This document shows positions 52,092-61,188 of a DNA stretch of 64,000 nt, piece by piece. Below the pieces are notes generated by a model, which worked only from the letters and a program-made list of their open reading frames with translations, was not told the DNA's origin and did not search any database. The DNA is from Eutrophocola sp965662685 (lineage in GTDB: Bacteria; Pseudomonadota; Gammaproteobacteria; Pseudomonadales; Pseudohongiellaceae): contig CBFIIQ010000001.1 of the NCBI GenBank assembly GCA_965662685.1, positions 156,246 through 220,245 on the forward strand, given 5' to 3'. The position numbers and the translations under genes were made by a program. How positions within the stretch are numbered: position 1 is the stretch's first letter; each line of letters opens with the position of its first letter.

Positions 52092-53416
52092 CAGGATAGC
52101 GCCATAAATGTTTCAATTTCCTCTACAGTTTTTGGCAGGCCGTCCGTGAGCACGTCATAACCATCTGCCGTCACCGCGACATCATCCTCAATGCGAACAC
52201 CGATTCCCCACCATTTCTTGTCGACTTTCTTGTTACCTGAGGCAATGTAAATTCCAGGCTCTATCGTCATTACCATACCTGGTTCCAGCAGCCGCCATTT
52301 GCCATCAATTTTATAATCCCCGACATCATGAACGTCTATGCCCAACCAATGACCGGCCCGGTGCATATAGAAATCCTTGTAGGCGCCTTTTTTAATCAAG
52401 GTCTCAACCTTGCCTTTCAAAAGGCCCAGTTTTACCAGTCCCTGGGTAATTACTTTTACTGTCACCTTGTGCGGGTCATCCCAGTGATTACCGGGCTTTA
52501 CAACCTTGATGGCTTCCAGCTGAGCCTTTAGCACCAGTTCATAGATCGCCTTTTGCTCCTTGCTGAAGCTGCCATTAACCGGGAAAGTCCGGGTGATATC
52601 GGAGGCGTAATATTCATATTCACAGCCCGCATCAATCAGCACCAGATCGCCTTTTTTCATTTGCATGTTATTTTCCGTGTAATGCAGGATGCAGGCATTT
52701 TCACCACTGGCAACTATCGAATTATAGGCCGGATTCCTGCAGCCGGAACGGGCAAATTCATGCAGGTATTCCGCCTCCAGTTCGTATTCATAGATTCCTG
52801 GCTTGCAGTTTTGCATGGCACGTTTATGGGCCCTGACCGCAATTTGTCCTGACTCACGCATAACTTTAAGCTCTGCCCGCGACTTGACCAGACGCATTTC
52901 ATGGAGCAAATGGTCCAGTACCAGAAACTCTCCCGGCGATTGCACGCCACTGCGAACCTTGCTACGAATGACCTTGACCCATTCCATAACCTGGTGATCA
53001 AACTGCTCATCGCGCCCCATGGCGTAATAGACACGCTCTCTGCCTTCAATCAGACCTGGCAGAATATCGTCAATGTCAGAAATGGGGAAAGCATCATCCA
53101 CACCCAGAATCTCAGTAGCATTTTCCGGGCCCATCAAGCGGCCGTTCCACATTTCCTTATGCGCGTCTTTCTCCTGGCAGAACAACAGGCACTCACCCTG
53201 TGGACGCCCGGGTATCAGAACCAGGCAGCATTGTGCTTCACGAAATCCGGTCAAATAGTACAAATCACTACTCTGACGAAAGGCAAAGGTTGAATCGCCA
53301 TTGCGCAGGAATTCTTCTGCGGATGAGAGAATTGCAATGGAGTTTGGCTCCATCTGTGACATTAATTCATTGCGTCTTTTTTTGTACTCGGAGTTTTTGA
53401 TTTGAAGTTTTGCCAT
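52091..53416 (-). CDS. pepP: Xaa-Pro aminopeptidase PepP
   Basis: 441 residues, normal for PepP. The creatinase N-terminal domain (1-170) precedes the pita-bread catalytic domain with metal ligands in 'LVLIDAGCEYEYYASDITRTFPVNG' (two Asp), 'HRAGHWLGIDVHDVG' (His), 'LEPGMVMTIEPGIYI' (Glu) and 'WGIGVRIEDDVAVT' (Glu). It removes an N-terminal residue before proline in the cytoplasm. It is between the YgfB-like gene and ubiH, the usual gammaproteobacterial order. Confidence 0.97.
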   Translation of the reverse strand: MAKLQIKNSEYKKRRNELMSQMEPNSIAILSSAEEFLRNGDSTFAFRQSSDLYYLTGFREAQCCLVLIPGRPQGECLLFCQEKDAHKEMWNGRLMGPENATEILGVDDAFPISDIDDILPGLIEGRERVYYAMGRDEQFDHQVMEWVKVIRSKVRSGVQSPGEFLVLDHLLHEMRLVKSRAELKVMRESGQIAVRAHKRAMQNCKPGIYEYELEAEYLHEFARSGCRNPAYNSIVASGENACILHYTENNMQMKKGDLVLIDAGCEYEYYASDITRTFPVNGSFSKEQKAIYELVLKAQLEAIKVVKPGNHWDDPHKVTVKVITQGLVKLGLLKGKVETLIKKGAYKDFYMHRAGHWLGIDVHDVGDYKIDGKWRLLEPGMVMTIEPGIYIASGNKKVDKKWWGIGVRIEDDVAVTADGYDVLTDGLPKTVEEIETFMALS

Positions 53417-53477
53417 TAGTCAGCTTGTTTCCGCTTATTCGATAAAAAAATTATATGTACCTTTTAAAAGCTTTTAC

Positions 53478-54053
53478 TCAGTGAATATTGTCATCTGGAA
53501 TCTCCACAGATAGCGGCCCTGAATCAGCATATTGTTCTGTGTTTTGCACAAAGACCGTAATCGCCGCCATCCTTACGTATTCTTCTATTTCCATAAAATT
53601 CACTTCATTTTCAGTGTCACCGGCTTCCTCATCTTCCTGATCTACCAGGGCAATACGTGAGAAATCATTCAGGACTTCCCGGGTCTCTTCACTCATCGCC
53701 GCATCATCGCGTACCCAGGCCCCTGCAAATCCGGCATTAAAACCATCACACCACTGCGAGAGTGCTATCAAACGCTGCCTGAACACCTCATCTTCATCCG
53801 GAATCAGTGGACTGAAGGCATAGTTTTCGGCTTGTAGCTGAGCCAGAACATCTTCCGCCAGCATTTTCAGCAGGCTAGTGACCACTTCGTCTGCTTCACC
53901 CTCAATTTCGAGTACTTTCAAACTCAATGCGAGATCGAAAGCACGACTGTCTGCACACATCTGACCGCTTAAAACGCCATGTATTTCAGCAACCGGTGTA
54001 GAAATATGATGTGCGGCGAGTAATTCTGCTGTCATTGCATAATCAGCTGCCAT
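53478..54053 (-). CDS. YgfB/UPF0149 family protein
   Basis: 191 residues from ATG 54053, preferred over TTG 54119 because GGAG precedes it and family members begin at this point. UPF0149 features are 'HHISTPVAEIHGVLSGQMCADS' near the start, 'FSPLIPDEDEVFRQRLIALSQWCDGFNAGFAG' and the acidic 'FSRIALVDQEDEEAGDTENEVNFMEIEEYVRMA'. In this position (before pepP) it corresponds to E. coli YgfB. Family members bind partner proteins and modulate expression, but the role is poorly known. It starts divergently from the TIGR02449 gene across about 176 bases. Confidence 0.93.
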   Translation of the reverse strand: MAADYAMTAELLAAHHISTPVAEIHGVLSGQMCADSRAFDLALSLKVLEIEGEADEVVTSLLKMLAEDVLAQLQAENYAFSPLIPDEDEVFRQRLIALSQWCDGFNAGFAGAWVRDDAAMSEETREVLNDFSRIALVDQEDEEAGDTENEVNFMEIEEYVRMAAITVFVQNTEQYADSGPLSVEIPDDNIH

Positions 54054-54229
54054 TTTTTCTCCAAAGCAAGACTGGAACGTGGAAATAATGTCAGCAATGA
54101 TAGCATTACATTCCCTCAAATTGAGAAGTCTCCAGCAAGACCAGTATTTTGCCGGTAAATCATGAGTTGACCCTGTCCAATGCTCGCTTTATAGTTACCT
54201 GCCGTCTTTTTCCCGGATTATTAAGACCA

Positions 54230-54436
54230 ATGACTGATACTAGTTTCAATACCTTAGAAGACAAAGTTGATGAACTGATTCAACTTTGTAATGACATGAA
54301 AAAAGAGAACCAAATACTCAGGGATGACAAGCATAACTGGGAAAATGAGCGTAATTCTCTCGTTGAAAAAAACCAGTTGGCCAGAACGCGCCTGGAAAAA
54401 GTTTTACAGCGACTCAAAACACTCGAACAGGTTTAG
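54230..54436 (+). CDS. TIGR02449 family coiled-coil protein (ZapB-like)
   Basis: 68 residues, nearly all a coiled coil: 'LEDKVDELIQLCNDMKKENQILRDD…ENERNSLVEKNQLARTRLEKVLQRLKTLEQ'. It is of the TIGR02449 type found directly upstream of zapA in many Gammaproteobacteria and resembles the division protein ZapB. Start ATG 54230. The gap to zapA is 58 bases on the same strand, so they are probably one operon. A role in Z-ring organisation is inference. Confidence 0.88.
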   Translation: MTDTSFNTLEDKVDELIQLCNDMKKENQILRDDKHNWENERNSLVEKNQLARTRLEKVLQRLKTLEQV

Positions 54437-54494
54437 CTGGAAAGCACAGATACCGAAGCAGTAAAGAAATGAATAGTAAGAGAGATTAGTAACA

Positions 54495-54809
54495 ATGGCA
54501 GAAGAAGTCGATACCGTAACTATTACTATTCTGGGGCGTGATTACCAGATCAGCTGCCCCCCCGCTGAAGAAGAAGGCCTGCGCAAGTCCGCGAAATACC
54601 TTGATAAGCAAATGGAAGGCGTCAAATCCCGGGGCTCCACCCTGGCTTTTGAAAAGGTCGCCATAATGGCAGCCCTGAATATTTGTCATGAATTGCTGCA
54701 AAAATCCCAACAGGCTTCTGAATCTGAAAATACCTCTCTTGACAAGGTGAGGAGATTGCAGGAAAAAATAGAAGTGGCACTGCAGGCCAGCAGGCAAATT
54801 GAGATATAA
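54495..54809 (+). CDS. zapA: Cell division protein ZapA
   Basis: 104 residues. It begins 'AEEVDTVTITILGRDYQISCPPAEEEGLRKSAKYLDKQM' (ZapA globular head) followed by 'AFEKVAIMAALNICHELLQ' and a coiled coil. It stabilises FtsZ filaments at midcell. Its place before the 6S RNA and fau genes is the classical gammaproteobacterial arrangement. Confidence 0.96.
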   Translation: MAEEVDTVTITILGRDYQISCPPAEEEGLRKSAKYLDKQMEGVKSRGSTLAFEKVAIMAALNICHELLQKSQQASESENTSLDKVRRLQEKIEVALQASRQIEI

Positions 54810-54997
54810 ATCCAACAAGTCGATAGGCGCTGAAAGTACTTCCCGCATCACATTTTCATTGTCTTGATTGCTGTCAACCCGCGCAACTACCCCCTCAATA
54901 CTCTGGCAGCCCTTGTAAGTCCTCTTCCTTTCTGAGAGGTTTGCTATTTGTTTTGTCATAGATGACTAAATTCATCCCTTCTCGAATAAATTTGTCA

Positions 54998-55003
54998 TAT
55001 AAT
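54998..55003 (+). promoter_or_regulatory. -10 element of the 6S RNA gene
   Basis: A perfect TATAAT 8 bases before the likely 5' end of the RNA. The -35 region is weak. Confidence 0.75.
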
Positions 55004-55011
55004 AATCAGCA

Positions 55012-55182
55012 CTCCCTGGGATATTGGCCAGCTGAATATGTTCTTGAGCCGATAAGTGTTACCCGGAGGCTTTGCCCAATGACGTTGTGTGCATGTCCGC
55101 TAGACGGAAAGCCTTATACGTCGGACTGGCCACCACCTGAACCATAGGGTTCAGGACTCGTTCGGCAGCGGTATTTTGGGGT
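55012..55182 (+). ncRNA. ssrS: 6S RNA
   Basis: Located between zapA and the 5-formyl-THF cyclo-ligase gene, the canonical ssrS position. The sequence has the expected elements: a central 'GAGCCGATA' block as in E. coli, the purine/pyrimidine arms forming a long hairpin with a bulge, and the conserved 3' portion 'CCTGAACCATAGGGTTCAGG' matching the 6S hairpin. The ends 'CTCCCTGGGATAT' and 'GGTATTTTGGGG' can pair partly. A T-rich stretch follows. 6S RNA binds sigma-70 RNA polymerase and represses promoters in stationary phase. Exact ends are estimates. Confidence 0.9.
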
Positions 55183-55304
55183 ATATTCTTTTTTTCTGTT
55201 TTCAATATTTTATTGATTATTTTATTTCTGATTTAACCTGGCCCGGTTCGCGTGAGGAATAAAATAGTTGGTACTTACTACTACTTTATACGCCATTAAT
55301 ACTG

Positions 55305-55925
55305 TTGAAATCTGAATCCGCCAGCTTAATTGACAAAAAAGCCCTGCGCGCCAGCAAGCGCGTATTACGTCGGCAATTATCCGCCGCTGAACAGCACAGT
55401 ACAGCAAAAACAGTCACCGAAACCGCCCTCTTGCAGTCCTGCTTTCTGTTAGGCAATGATATAGCCATATATATGTCTGCCGATGGCGAAGTAGATACCG
55501 GCATACTGCTGGAAACACTGTTGGAACTGGGTAAAAATTGCTATTTGCCAGTGATGCTCGACGCAACAACAACGCTGGAGTTCAGGCAGTATCTTCCCGA
55601 GCAGCCCCTGATTCGAAATAGTTTTGGCTTACATGAACCCGGTCCAGAGGCTCCCACTATAGTGCCAGAAATGCTCTCGACGGTGTTTATGCCACTGGTT
55701 GCTTTTGATGAAAAGGGAAACCGTCTCGGTATGGGAAAAGGTTATTACGACCGCACTTTTGCCTTCAAATTGAAGCAAACTGATGGAACAGTGGGATCAT
55801 CTGCCAGCCCCGTACTTATTGGCCTGGCTCACGAATGTCAAAGGGTGGAAGATCTTCAGGCAGCCAGTTGGGATGTGCCTCTGAGGGGAATTATCACGGG
55901 CCGGAAAATGTACCAATGCCTTTGA
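55305..55925 (+). CDS. fau: 5-formyltetrahydrofolate cyclo-ligase
   Basis: 206 residues (E. coli ygfA/fau homologue). The N-terminal 'KKALRASKRVLRRQLSAAEQHSTAKTV' matches the family, as do 'IAIYMSADGEVDTGILLE' and 'FMPLVAFDEKGNRLGMGKGYYDRTFA' (substrate/ATP site). It converts 5-formyl-THF to methenyl-THF. The start is TTG at 55305 with no clear ribosome binding site. It is directly downstream of the 6S RNA gene, with which it is often co-transcribed. Confidence 0.92.
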   Translation: MKSESASLIDKKALRASKRVLRRQLSAAEQHSTAKTVTETALLQSCFLLGNDIAIYMSADGEVDTGILLETLLELGKNCYLPVMLDATTTLEFRQYLPEQPLIRNSFGLHEPGPEAPTIVPEMLSTVFMPLVAFDEKGNRLGMGKGYYDRTFAFKLKQTDGTVGSSASPVLIGLAHECQRVEDLQAASWDVPLRGIITGRKMYQCL

Positions 55926-55961
55926 TAATGCAGATTTACTGAATTTCGTCGCTAAATCAGC

Positions 55962-56054
55962 CTAGAGCAGACTGCTTTGTGCAACGCTACTAATCAGAAT
56001 GCCAGCACTGAATACGATAAACAGTACCACCATAAGATCGGGACTCTTCTTCAT
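55962..56054 (-). CDS. Small 30-residue membrane peptide
   Basis: ATG 56054 to TAG 55962, 30 residues: starts MKKSPDLM and continues with the hydrophobic VVLFIVFSAGILISSVA to a short polar tail. It has a basic N terminus and one membrane helix. A GGAG ribosome binding site is 7 bases before the ATG. It is the only clear coding candidate between fau and rpiA, on the opposite strand. Family unknown; peptides of this shape often regulate transporters or enzymes, but that is inference. Confidence 0.6.
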   Translation of the reverse strand: MKKSPDLMVVLFIVFSAGILISSVAQSSLL

Positions 56055-56250
56055 AATATCTCCACGACAATGGCTTAGAGTCTATATTTAAATATCTTTG
56101 TTAGATAAATGCTGCAAACAGCTGAACTATAAGGTTTTTATTTTCTTTATGCAACCTTTACTTTTTTCTTTGCCAGCACCAATATCGTCTCGCAACCAGG
56201 GGCCACCTTGGTTAGACTTGAAAAACCAGGTACGACCAAACCGATAACAG

Positions 56251-56940
56251 ATGAGTAACACTATGACCCAGGATGAACTAAAACAGGCCGTTGCTGCAGC
56301 AGCATTTGATTACATCCAGAAATACCTCTTTGAAGGCAGTGTTATAGGCGTTGGCACAGGCTCCACGGCCAACCTGTTTATCGAAGAACTCGCCAAGATA
56401 AAGCACGACATCACGGCCACTGTGGCCAGTTCGGAAGAAACTGCCCGACGTCTCAAGTCTCATGGGATTCCGGTATTCGAATTGAACGCGGTGGACGAAG
56501 TGACGGTATATATTGATGGCGCAGATGAGGCTAATGAGTACCTGCAACTGATCAAGGGTGGTGGCGCTGCATTGACTCGCGAGAAGATAATTGCGGCAGT
56601 GGCAAAGGAATTTGTCTGTATCGCGGATGCCAGTAAATTTGTCGGAGTACTGGGCGCTTTTCCACTTCCAGTTGAAGTTATTCCAATGGCACGGAGTTAC
56701 GTTGCACGTGAAATCGTGAAACTCGACGGCGACCCGGTTTATCGGGAAGGCTGTATTACTGACAACGGGAATATAATTCTCGACGTGTATAACATGTCCA
56801 TTGTCGATCCAAGAAAACTGGAAGCGGATCTCAACCAGATAGTCGGCGTGGTAACCAATGGGCTCTTTGCACAGCGTCCTGCAGATATACTTTTCCTGGG
56901 CAAAGAGTCAGGGGTGGAAACCATAAGAGCAAAAACATAA
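56251..56940 (+). CDS. rpiA: Ribose-5-phosphate isomerase A
   Basis: 229 residues, normal length. Motifs: 'GVGTGSTANLFIEEL' (phosphate loop), 'SSEETARRLKSHGI', 'YIDGADEANEYLQLIKGGGAALTREKI' (catalytic Asp/Glu and Lys) and 'FVCIADASKFVGVLG'. It interconverts ribose-5-phosphate and ribulose-5-phosphate in the cytoplasm. rpiA next to fau/ygfA is conserved gene order. It complements tkt in the pentose phosphate pathway at the right end of the window. Confidence 0.98.
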   Translation: MSNTMTQDELKQAVAAAAFDYIQKYLFEGSVIGVGTGSTANLFIEELAKIKHDITATVASSEETARRLKSHGIPVFELNAVDEVTVYIDGADEANEYLQLIKGGGAALTREKIIAAVAKEFVCIADASKFVGVLGAFPLPVEVIPMARSYVAREIVKLDGDPVYREGCITDNGNIILDVYNMSIVDPRKLEADLNQIVGVVTNGLFAQRPADILFLGKESGVETIRAKT

Positions 56941-56945
56941 GAGGA

Positions 56946-57842
56946 TTACTTAATCCACTTCCAGCCTTCCCATATACCGGGCTGATTCTCAACGGCCTGC
57001 TGCAGAACTGACAGGTAGCACTTCATGGCCTGTTTTACCTTGATTTCGTCGTTACCGTTGCTGACCGGCTTGATTACCAACTCAAATCTAGCGCCTCCCA
57101 ACCAGTTTAAATAAGCAGCCACAATGGGAATATTTTTTTTCACCGCCAACTTTACCGTGCCAGTAGGACAGGACAAACGGGTGCTCAGGAAGGAAAATTC
57201 TTTACGGTTTTTATCATCAAACACTTCCGGAAAATCATTCGCGCTGATAACCAGGTGGTTCTTCTCAAAAGCACGCAAAATTGAACGCATCATGCGCTGG
57301 GGTTTTACCAGTATGATATCGCCACCATTAAGATGTTTCTCTGCATGTTCGTATACACGATTTACCCTGCCACCAAATTTTTGATACTGGCGATTATCCT
57401 GAGCGTCCATGGCAATCGTTGTAACAGGCAAGCTCAGTCTACCCAGTAAATTACAAAACAGCATATTCAGGTGATGATGATAGGTCATTACCAGAACCCC
57501 TTTATGTTGCGCATAAAATTCACGCACATACTCTGCACCATGAATTTCTACTTCACACTGCTTAATCCAATTGGTGTTTTTTTGTGCATAGAAACTGCTC
57601 TGAAAACGTGTCAGGCCAACCAGGGATTTGTGGCGTTGCCAGGCTTCTTCCACAGTTTTATTTTCAGGGAAAATTTTCCCCAGGCCAGCGCTGAATGCTT
57701 TTTTTTGTCGGGAAATACGCGGATGAAAAAAAGGAATGGTTTTCGATGCAAGATTGTTGCCTGCGGAATAAGATAAGGTGATGCGTAACAGATAAGCCCA
57801 CGCAAACATCAGTTTGAAACGCAATGTAGCAATGACGTTCAT
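56946..57842 (-). CDS. LpxL/HtrB-superfamily acyltransferase-like protein
   Basis: 298 residues of the lysophospholipid/lipid A acyltransferase superfamily. The usual blocks are seen: 'HKGVLVMTYHHHLNMLFCNLLGRLSLPVT', 'GDIILVKPQRMMRSILRAFEKNHLVISANDFPEVF', 'GTVKLAVKKNIPIVAAYLNWLGGARFELVIKPV'. The first block is where LpxL has His-x4-Glu; here three His are followed by no acidic residue at +5, so the catalytic pair appears changed. A membrane helix is near the N terminus. It starts 5 bases after a methyltransferase gene, with which it is probably co-expressed. Specific product is unknown. Confidence 0.8.
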   Translation of the reverse strand: MNVIATLRFKLMFAWAYLLRITLSYSAGNNLASKTIPFFHPRISRQKKAFSAGLGKIFPENKTVEEAWQRHKSLVGLTRFQSSFYAQKNTNWIKQCEVEIHGAEYVREFYAQHKGVLVMTYHHHLNMLFCNLLGRLSLPVTTIAMDAQDNRQYQKFGGRVNRVYEHAEKHLNGGDIILVKPQRMMRSILRAFEKNHLVISANDFPEVFDDKNRKEFSFLSTRLSCPTGTVKLAVKKNIPIVAAYLNWLGGARFELVIKPVSNGNDEIKVKQAMKCYLSVLQQAVENQPGIWEGWKWIK

Positions 57843-57846
57843 ATCG

Positions 57847-58683
57847 CTATTTTTCCAGCTTCTGAACCTTATATACCTGGTAACCCATCAAGCCCTTATT
57901 AAACAGTTTGGTATAGTTATTTAGCACCAGATCCCAGTATTTACCAACCTTGGCCTTATCTGAACCAGTCGGCGCGTCAAGTAATTCATCATTGAAATAT
58001 TCTGTATATTCCTGCAACGGACGATATACCTGCCCACCTATATCCCTGTGTTCCACGATGACAAGATTGGCATTTTCCAGATAGTCATCAAGTTCTGTTT
58101 TTGCAGAAAAATGATTTCCGGATTTAAATGTAATTTTTGAGACATCTTCGCAGCTTATGTCTGCATAGACAAAGGTAGCACCCGGCTTTAGCACCCTATT
58201 CACTTCATTAAAAAACTTTTGTTTTTCATCATAGTGGAATGATGATTCAATACAGTAAACAAAATCCAGACTATCATCAGAGAAATTTGTCATCTCCATT
58301 GAGTTACCCTGAATAGTCCGCAATCTGTCTGCCACTGACTTGGTTTCAGCAAATTGTCGCGTTAACTCAAGATGCTCTTCAAGCAGGTCATAGCAGGTTA
58401 ATTGAACCGGACATCGCTCCAGCAAGCGCGCCGCATAACCTCCGATACCACAGCCAATTTCAACGCCATGATCGCCCTGCTTAAGGGGAGACAGCATAGT
58501 CAGAACCAGCTCAAAAAACGCCATTTCAGCCTCAAACAGGTTTTTACAGCCAGCCTCCCAGTAACCAAAATTAATGGCATGACTCAACTCCCCATTACTA
58601 GCACGGGAAAGGTCTGCAAGGTATCCCCTGATCCATTGATAGAACTGATTTATCTGGTCAGAATCTTCGTGATTGGCTTCCAA
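57847..58683 (-). CDS. SAM-dependent methyltransferase
   Basis: 278 residues, class I Rossmann methyltransferase (Methyltransf_11/25-like). SAM motif I is 'HGVEIGCGIGGYAARLLERC', followed by 'LTCYDLLEEHLELTRQFAE', 'SMEMTNFSDDSLDFVYCIESSFHYDEKQKFFNEVNRVLKPGATFVYADI', typical of small-molecule O/N-methyltransferases. The N-terminal helical part 'INQFYQWIRGYLADLSRASNGELSHAINFGYWEAG' resembles tailoring methyltransferases. It is the first gene of the pair with the acyltransferase-like gene, suggesting joint modification of a lipid or glycolipid. The substrate is unknown. Confidence 0.82.
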   Translation of the reverse strand: MEANHEDSDQINQFYQWIRGYLADLSRASNGELSHAINFGYWEAGCKNLFEAEMAFFELVLTMLSPLKQGDHGVEIGCGIGGYAARLLERCPVQLTCYDLLEEHLELTRQFAETKSVADRLRTIQGNSMEMTNFSDDSLDFVYCIESSFHYDEKQKFFNEVNRVLKPGATFVYADISCEDVSKITFKSGNHFSAKTELDDYLENANLVIVEHRDIGGQVYRPLQEYTEYFNDELLDAPTGSDKAKVGKYWDLVLNNYTKLFNKGLMGYQVYKVQKLEK

Positions 58684-58841
58684 TACTTACCTCGGTTTTA
58701 ATTATAATGACAAACACCTGACCCGGGCCTGACCTGATAATGGCACTGGCATATCCTCATGGTCTTGTTGTAATTTTTACAGTTACCTGATCACAGAACA
58801 GATAAGTATTTAGTAATGATTCTGGCTAGATTCTGGGAATT

Positions 58842-58864
58842 GCGGGCAGTAAACACCTGCCCGC
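58842..58864 (-). terminator. Hairpin after fba
   Basis: GCGGGCAG pairs perfectly with CTGCCCGC around a 7-base loop, 16 bases after the fba stop. No T run follows, so termination would be weak or the element is structural. Confidence 0.5.
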
Positions 58865-58879
58865 CTTAATTTAAGGCCT

Positions 58880-59947
58880 TCAGATTACATGGGCCTTGTA
58901 GTCACCGGCAGCATACTTACCCGCCATCTCTTCAAGGTTATATATCTTCTTCATACTGGAAATCTGACCAGCAGTACCGAAGGCTTCCAATCGCGAAACT
59001 ACAATTTCTTTCATGGCAGTGATGGTGGGAATAAGAAATTTGCGCGGATCAAATTCTGATTTATTCTCGGCCAGAAAACGTCTGACAGCACCGGTAGATG
59101 CAAGACGAAGATCGGTATCAATATTCACTTTCCTGACACCATTTTTGATACCTTCCTGGATTTCTTCAAGCGGAACACCATAGGTTTCCGGTATTTCTCC
59201 ACCAAACTCATTTATTATCGCCAGCCATTCCTGCGGTACAGATGAAGAGCCATGCATCACCAGGTGTGTTCCGGGAATGCGCTTATGAATTTCCCTGATT
59301 CGTTCAATTGCCAGAATATCCCCTGTCGGCGGTCGACTGAATTTATAGGCGCCGTGACTGGTTCCAACAGCAATCGCAAGGGCATCTACCTGGGTAGCTT
59401 CAACAAACTGCGCTGCTTCTTCCGGGTCTGTCAGCAATTGCTCCATAGTGAGTTTGCCTTCTGCACCATGTCCATCTTCTTCACCAGCCATACCCGACTC
59501 GAGAGACCCCAGACAACCAAGTTCACCTTCAACTGATACGCCACAGGCATGAGCCATTTCAACTGCCTTCTGCGTTACCTCAACATTGTATTCGAATGAC
59601 ATTGGTGTTTTTCCGTCTTCGCCCAGAGAACCGTCCATCATCACAGATGAAAACCCAAGCTGAATGGAACGCTGGCATACTGCAGGGGAAACACCATGAT
59701 CCTGATGCATGACAATGGGGATATGTGGAAATTCCTCGATGGCACCCTGAATCAAATGTTTAAGAAAATTGGATCCGGCATATTTTCGGGCACCAGCTGA
59801 AGCCTGAAGGATTACCGGACTATTGACTTCACTGGCACCCTCCATAATTGCCCTGACCTGCTCCAGATTATTCACGTTAAACGCAGGAACGCCGTAATTG
59901 TTTTCTGCCGCATGATCCAGCAGTTGTCGTAAACTCATTAAAGCCAT
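58880..59947 (-). CDS. fba: Class II fructose-bisphosphate aldolase
   Basis: 355 residues. Zn-binding 'IPIVMHQDHGVSPAVC' (first His), 'AVGTSHGAYKF' and 'HLVMHGSSSVP' (later His) and 'DTDLRLAS' are the usual elements. The sequence is of the longer class II form often found beside pgk and tkt in Gammaproteobacteria and other bacteria. It cleaves fructose-1,6-bisphosphate, working in glycolysis or gluconeogenesis. AAAGGAC precedes the ATG. It follows pgk by 56 bases on the same strand. Confidence 0.97.
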   Translation of the reverse strand: MALMSLRQLLDHAAENNYGVPAFNVNNLEQVRAIMEGASEVNSPVILQASAGARKYAGSNFLKHLIQGAIEEFPHIPIVMHQDHGVSPAVCQRSIQLGFSSVMMDGSLGEDGKTPMSFEYNVEVTQKAVEMAHACGVSVEGELGCLGSLESGMAGEEDGHGAEGKLTMEQLLTDPEEAAQFVEATQVDALAIAVGTSHGAYKFSRPPTGDILAIERIREIHKRIPGTHLVMHGSSSVPQEWLAIINEFGGEIPETYGVPLEEIQEGIKNGVRKVNIDTDLRLASTGAVRRFLAENKSEFDPRKFLIPTITAMKEIVVSRLEAFGTAGQISSMKKIYNLEEMAGKYAAGDYKAHVI

Positions 59948-60003
59948 GCTCTTGTCCTTTTAACTTTGTATTTTTAACTATAAATTTTAAATCGTTTGCT
60001 TCG

Positions 60004-61188
60004 CTAGTGATTTTTACCGCGTTCTTCCAATACTGCAACTGCAGGCAATACTTCGCCCTGAACGAATTCCAGAAAAGCACCGCCTCCAGTTGAGATATAG
60101 GAGATATCGCTACTAATACCAAATTTATCAATTGCCGTAATAGTTTCTCCACCTCCAGCAATAGAAAACCCTGCATTAGCGGCAATGGCCCTGGAAACAA
60201 CTTCAGTACCATGGGAAAAAGCCTCAAACTCAAAGACGCCAATGGGACCATTCCAGAGGATAGTTTTCATACCGGCAATAATTTCACTAAAGCGTTTGCT
60301 GGTTTCAGGACCTATATCGAGGATCATGTCATCAGCTGCCACCTCTTCCACAGTCTTCAAGGTTGCAGCTGCCTGTTCGGAAAACTCTTTCGCCACCATC
60401 ACATCCACTGGTAATGGAATATCGGTTTCCGCCATCAACATTTTGGCTGTAGCTATCATTTCCTCTTCAATCAGAGACTTTCCAACGGGCAAGCCCGCTG
60501 CCGCCAGAAAGGTATTGGCTATACCTCCGCCGACAACTAGCTGGTCTACCTTTGTCGCCAAAGCCTGCAACACCTTAAGCTTGCTGGAAACCTTTGCGCC
60601 ACCCACTATAGCCAACATTGGACGCCGGGGATTAGTTAGCGCCTTGTCCAGTGCATCAAGCTCACCTTTTAACAACGGCCCGGCACAGGCTTTTTCGGCA
60701 AACCTGGCAACACCATGGGTACTGGCCTGGGCACGATGGGCAGTGCCAAAAGCATCCATCACAAAAATATCACACAAGCCGGCATAATAGCGGGCAAGAC
60801 TCTCTTCATTTGCCTTTTCGCCGACATTGGTGCGAACGTTTTCCAGCAAAACACAGCTGCCAGGAGCAAGAGCCAAAGAATCTTCCCGGGAAAAATCGGC
60901 AGGCATAATGGCTACGCTCTGTCCCAGCAACTCCCCCAGTCTCTGCGCTACAGGCGCCATTGAGAATTCTGCCTGGGCACTAATGGGAAGTCCTTCCTGT
61001 GGGCGCCCAAGATGAGACATCAACAAAGTAACAGCCCCTTCCTGCAGGGCATAACGGATAGTCGGCAAGGCAGCATTGATCCTGGCATCGCTGATTACTT
61101 TGCCATCTTTCACAGGAACATTAAGGTCTTCCCGGATTAATACCCGCTGGTCTTTCAGGGGGTAATCATTAATACTTCTAATTGCCAT
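60004..61188 (-). CDS. pgk: Phosphoglycerate kinase
   Basis: 394 residues from ATG 61188, preferred over 61218 because AAGGTAATAAATAC precedes it and the protein starts normally 'AIRSINDYPLKDQRVLIREDLNVP'. It has 'MSHLGRP', 'NVRTNVGEKANEESLA', 'VMDAFGTAHRAQASTHG', 'LAIVGGAKVSSK', 'GPETSKRF', 'WNGPIGVFE' and the terminal 'YISTGGGAFLEFVQGE'. It makes ATP from 1,3-bisphosphoglycerate. It is upstream of fba in the same direction; the gene before it is not gapdh but a sulfotransferase on the opposite strand. Confidence 0.98.
   Translation of the reverse strand: MAIRSINDYPLKDQRVLIREDLNVPVKDGKVISDARINAALPTIRYALQEGAVTLLMSHLGRPQEGLPISAQAEFSMAPVAQRLGELLGQSVAIMPADFSREDSLALAPGSCVLLENVRTNVGEKANEESLARYYAGLCDIFVMDAFGTAHRAQASTHGVARFAEKACAGPLLKGELDALDKALTNPRRPMLAIVGGAKVSSKLKVLQALATKVDQLVVGGGIANTFLAAAGLPVGKSLIEEEMIATAKMLMAETDIPLPVDVMVAKEFSEQAAATLKTVEEVAADDMILDIGPETSKRFSEIIAGMKTILWNGPIGVFEFEAFSHGTEVVSRAIAANAGFSIAGGGETITAIDKFGISSDISYISTGGGAFLEFVQGEVLPAVAVLEERGKNH

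Noticed and set aside
54486..54959. 157-residue minus-strand ORF over zapA
   Set aside because: It is antisense to a certain gene, has no family features and lies in the normal spacer before the 6S RNA.
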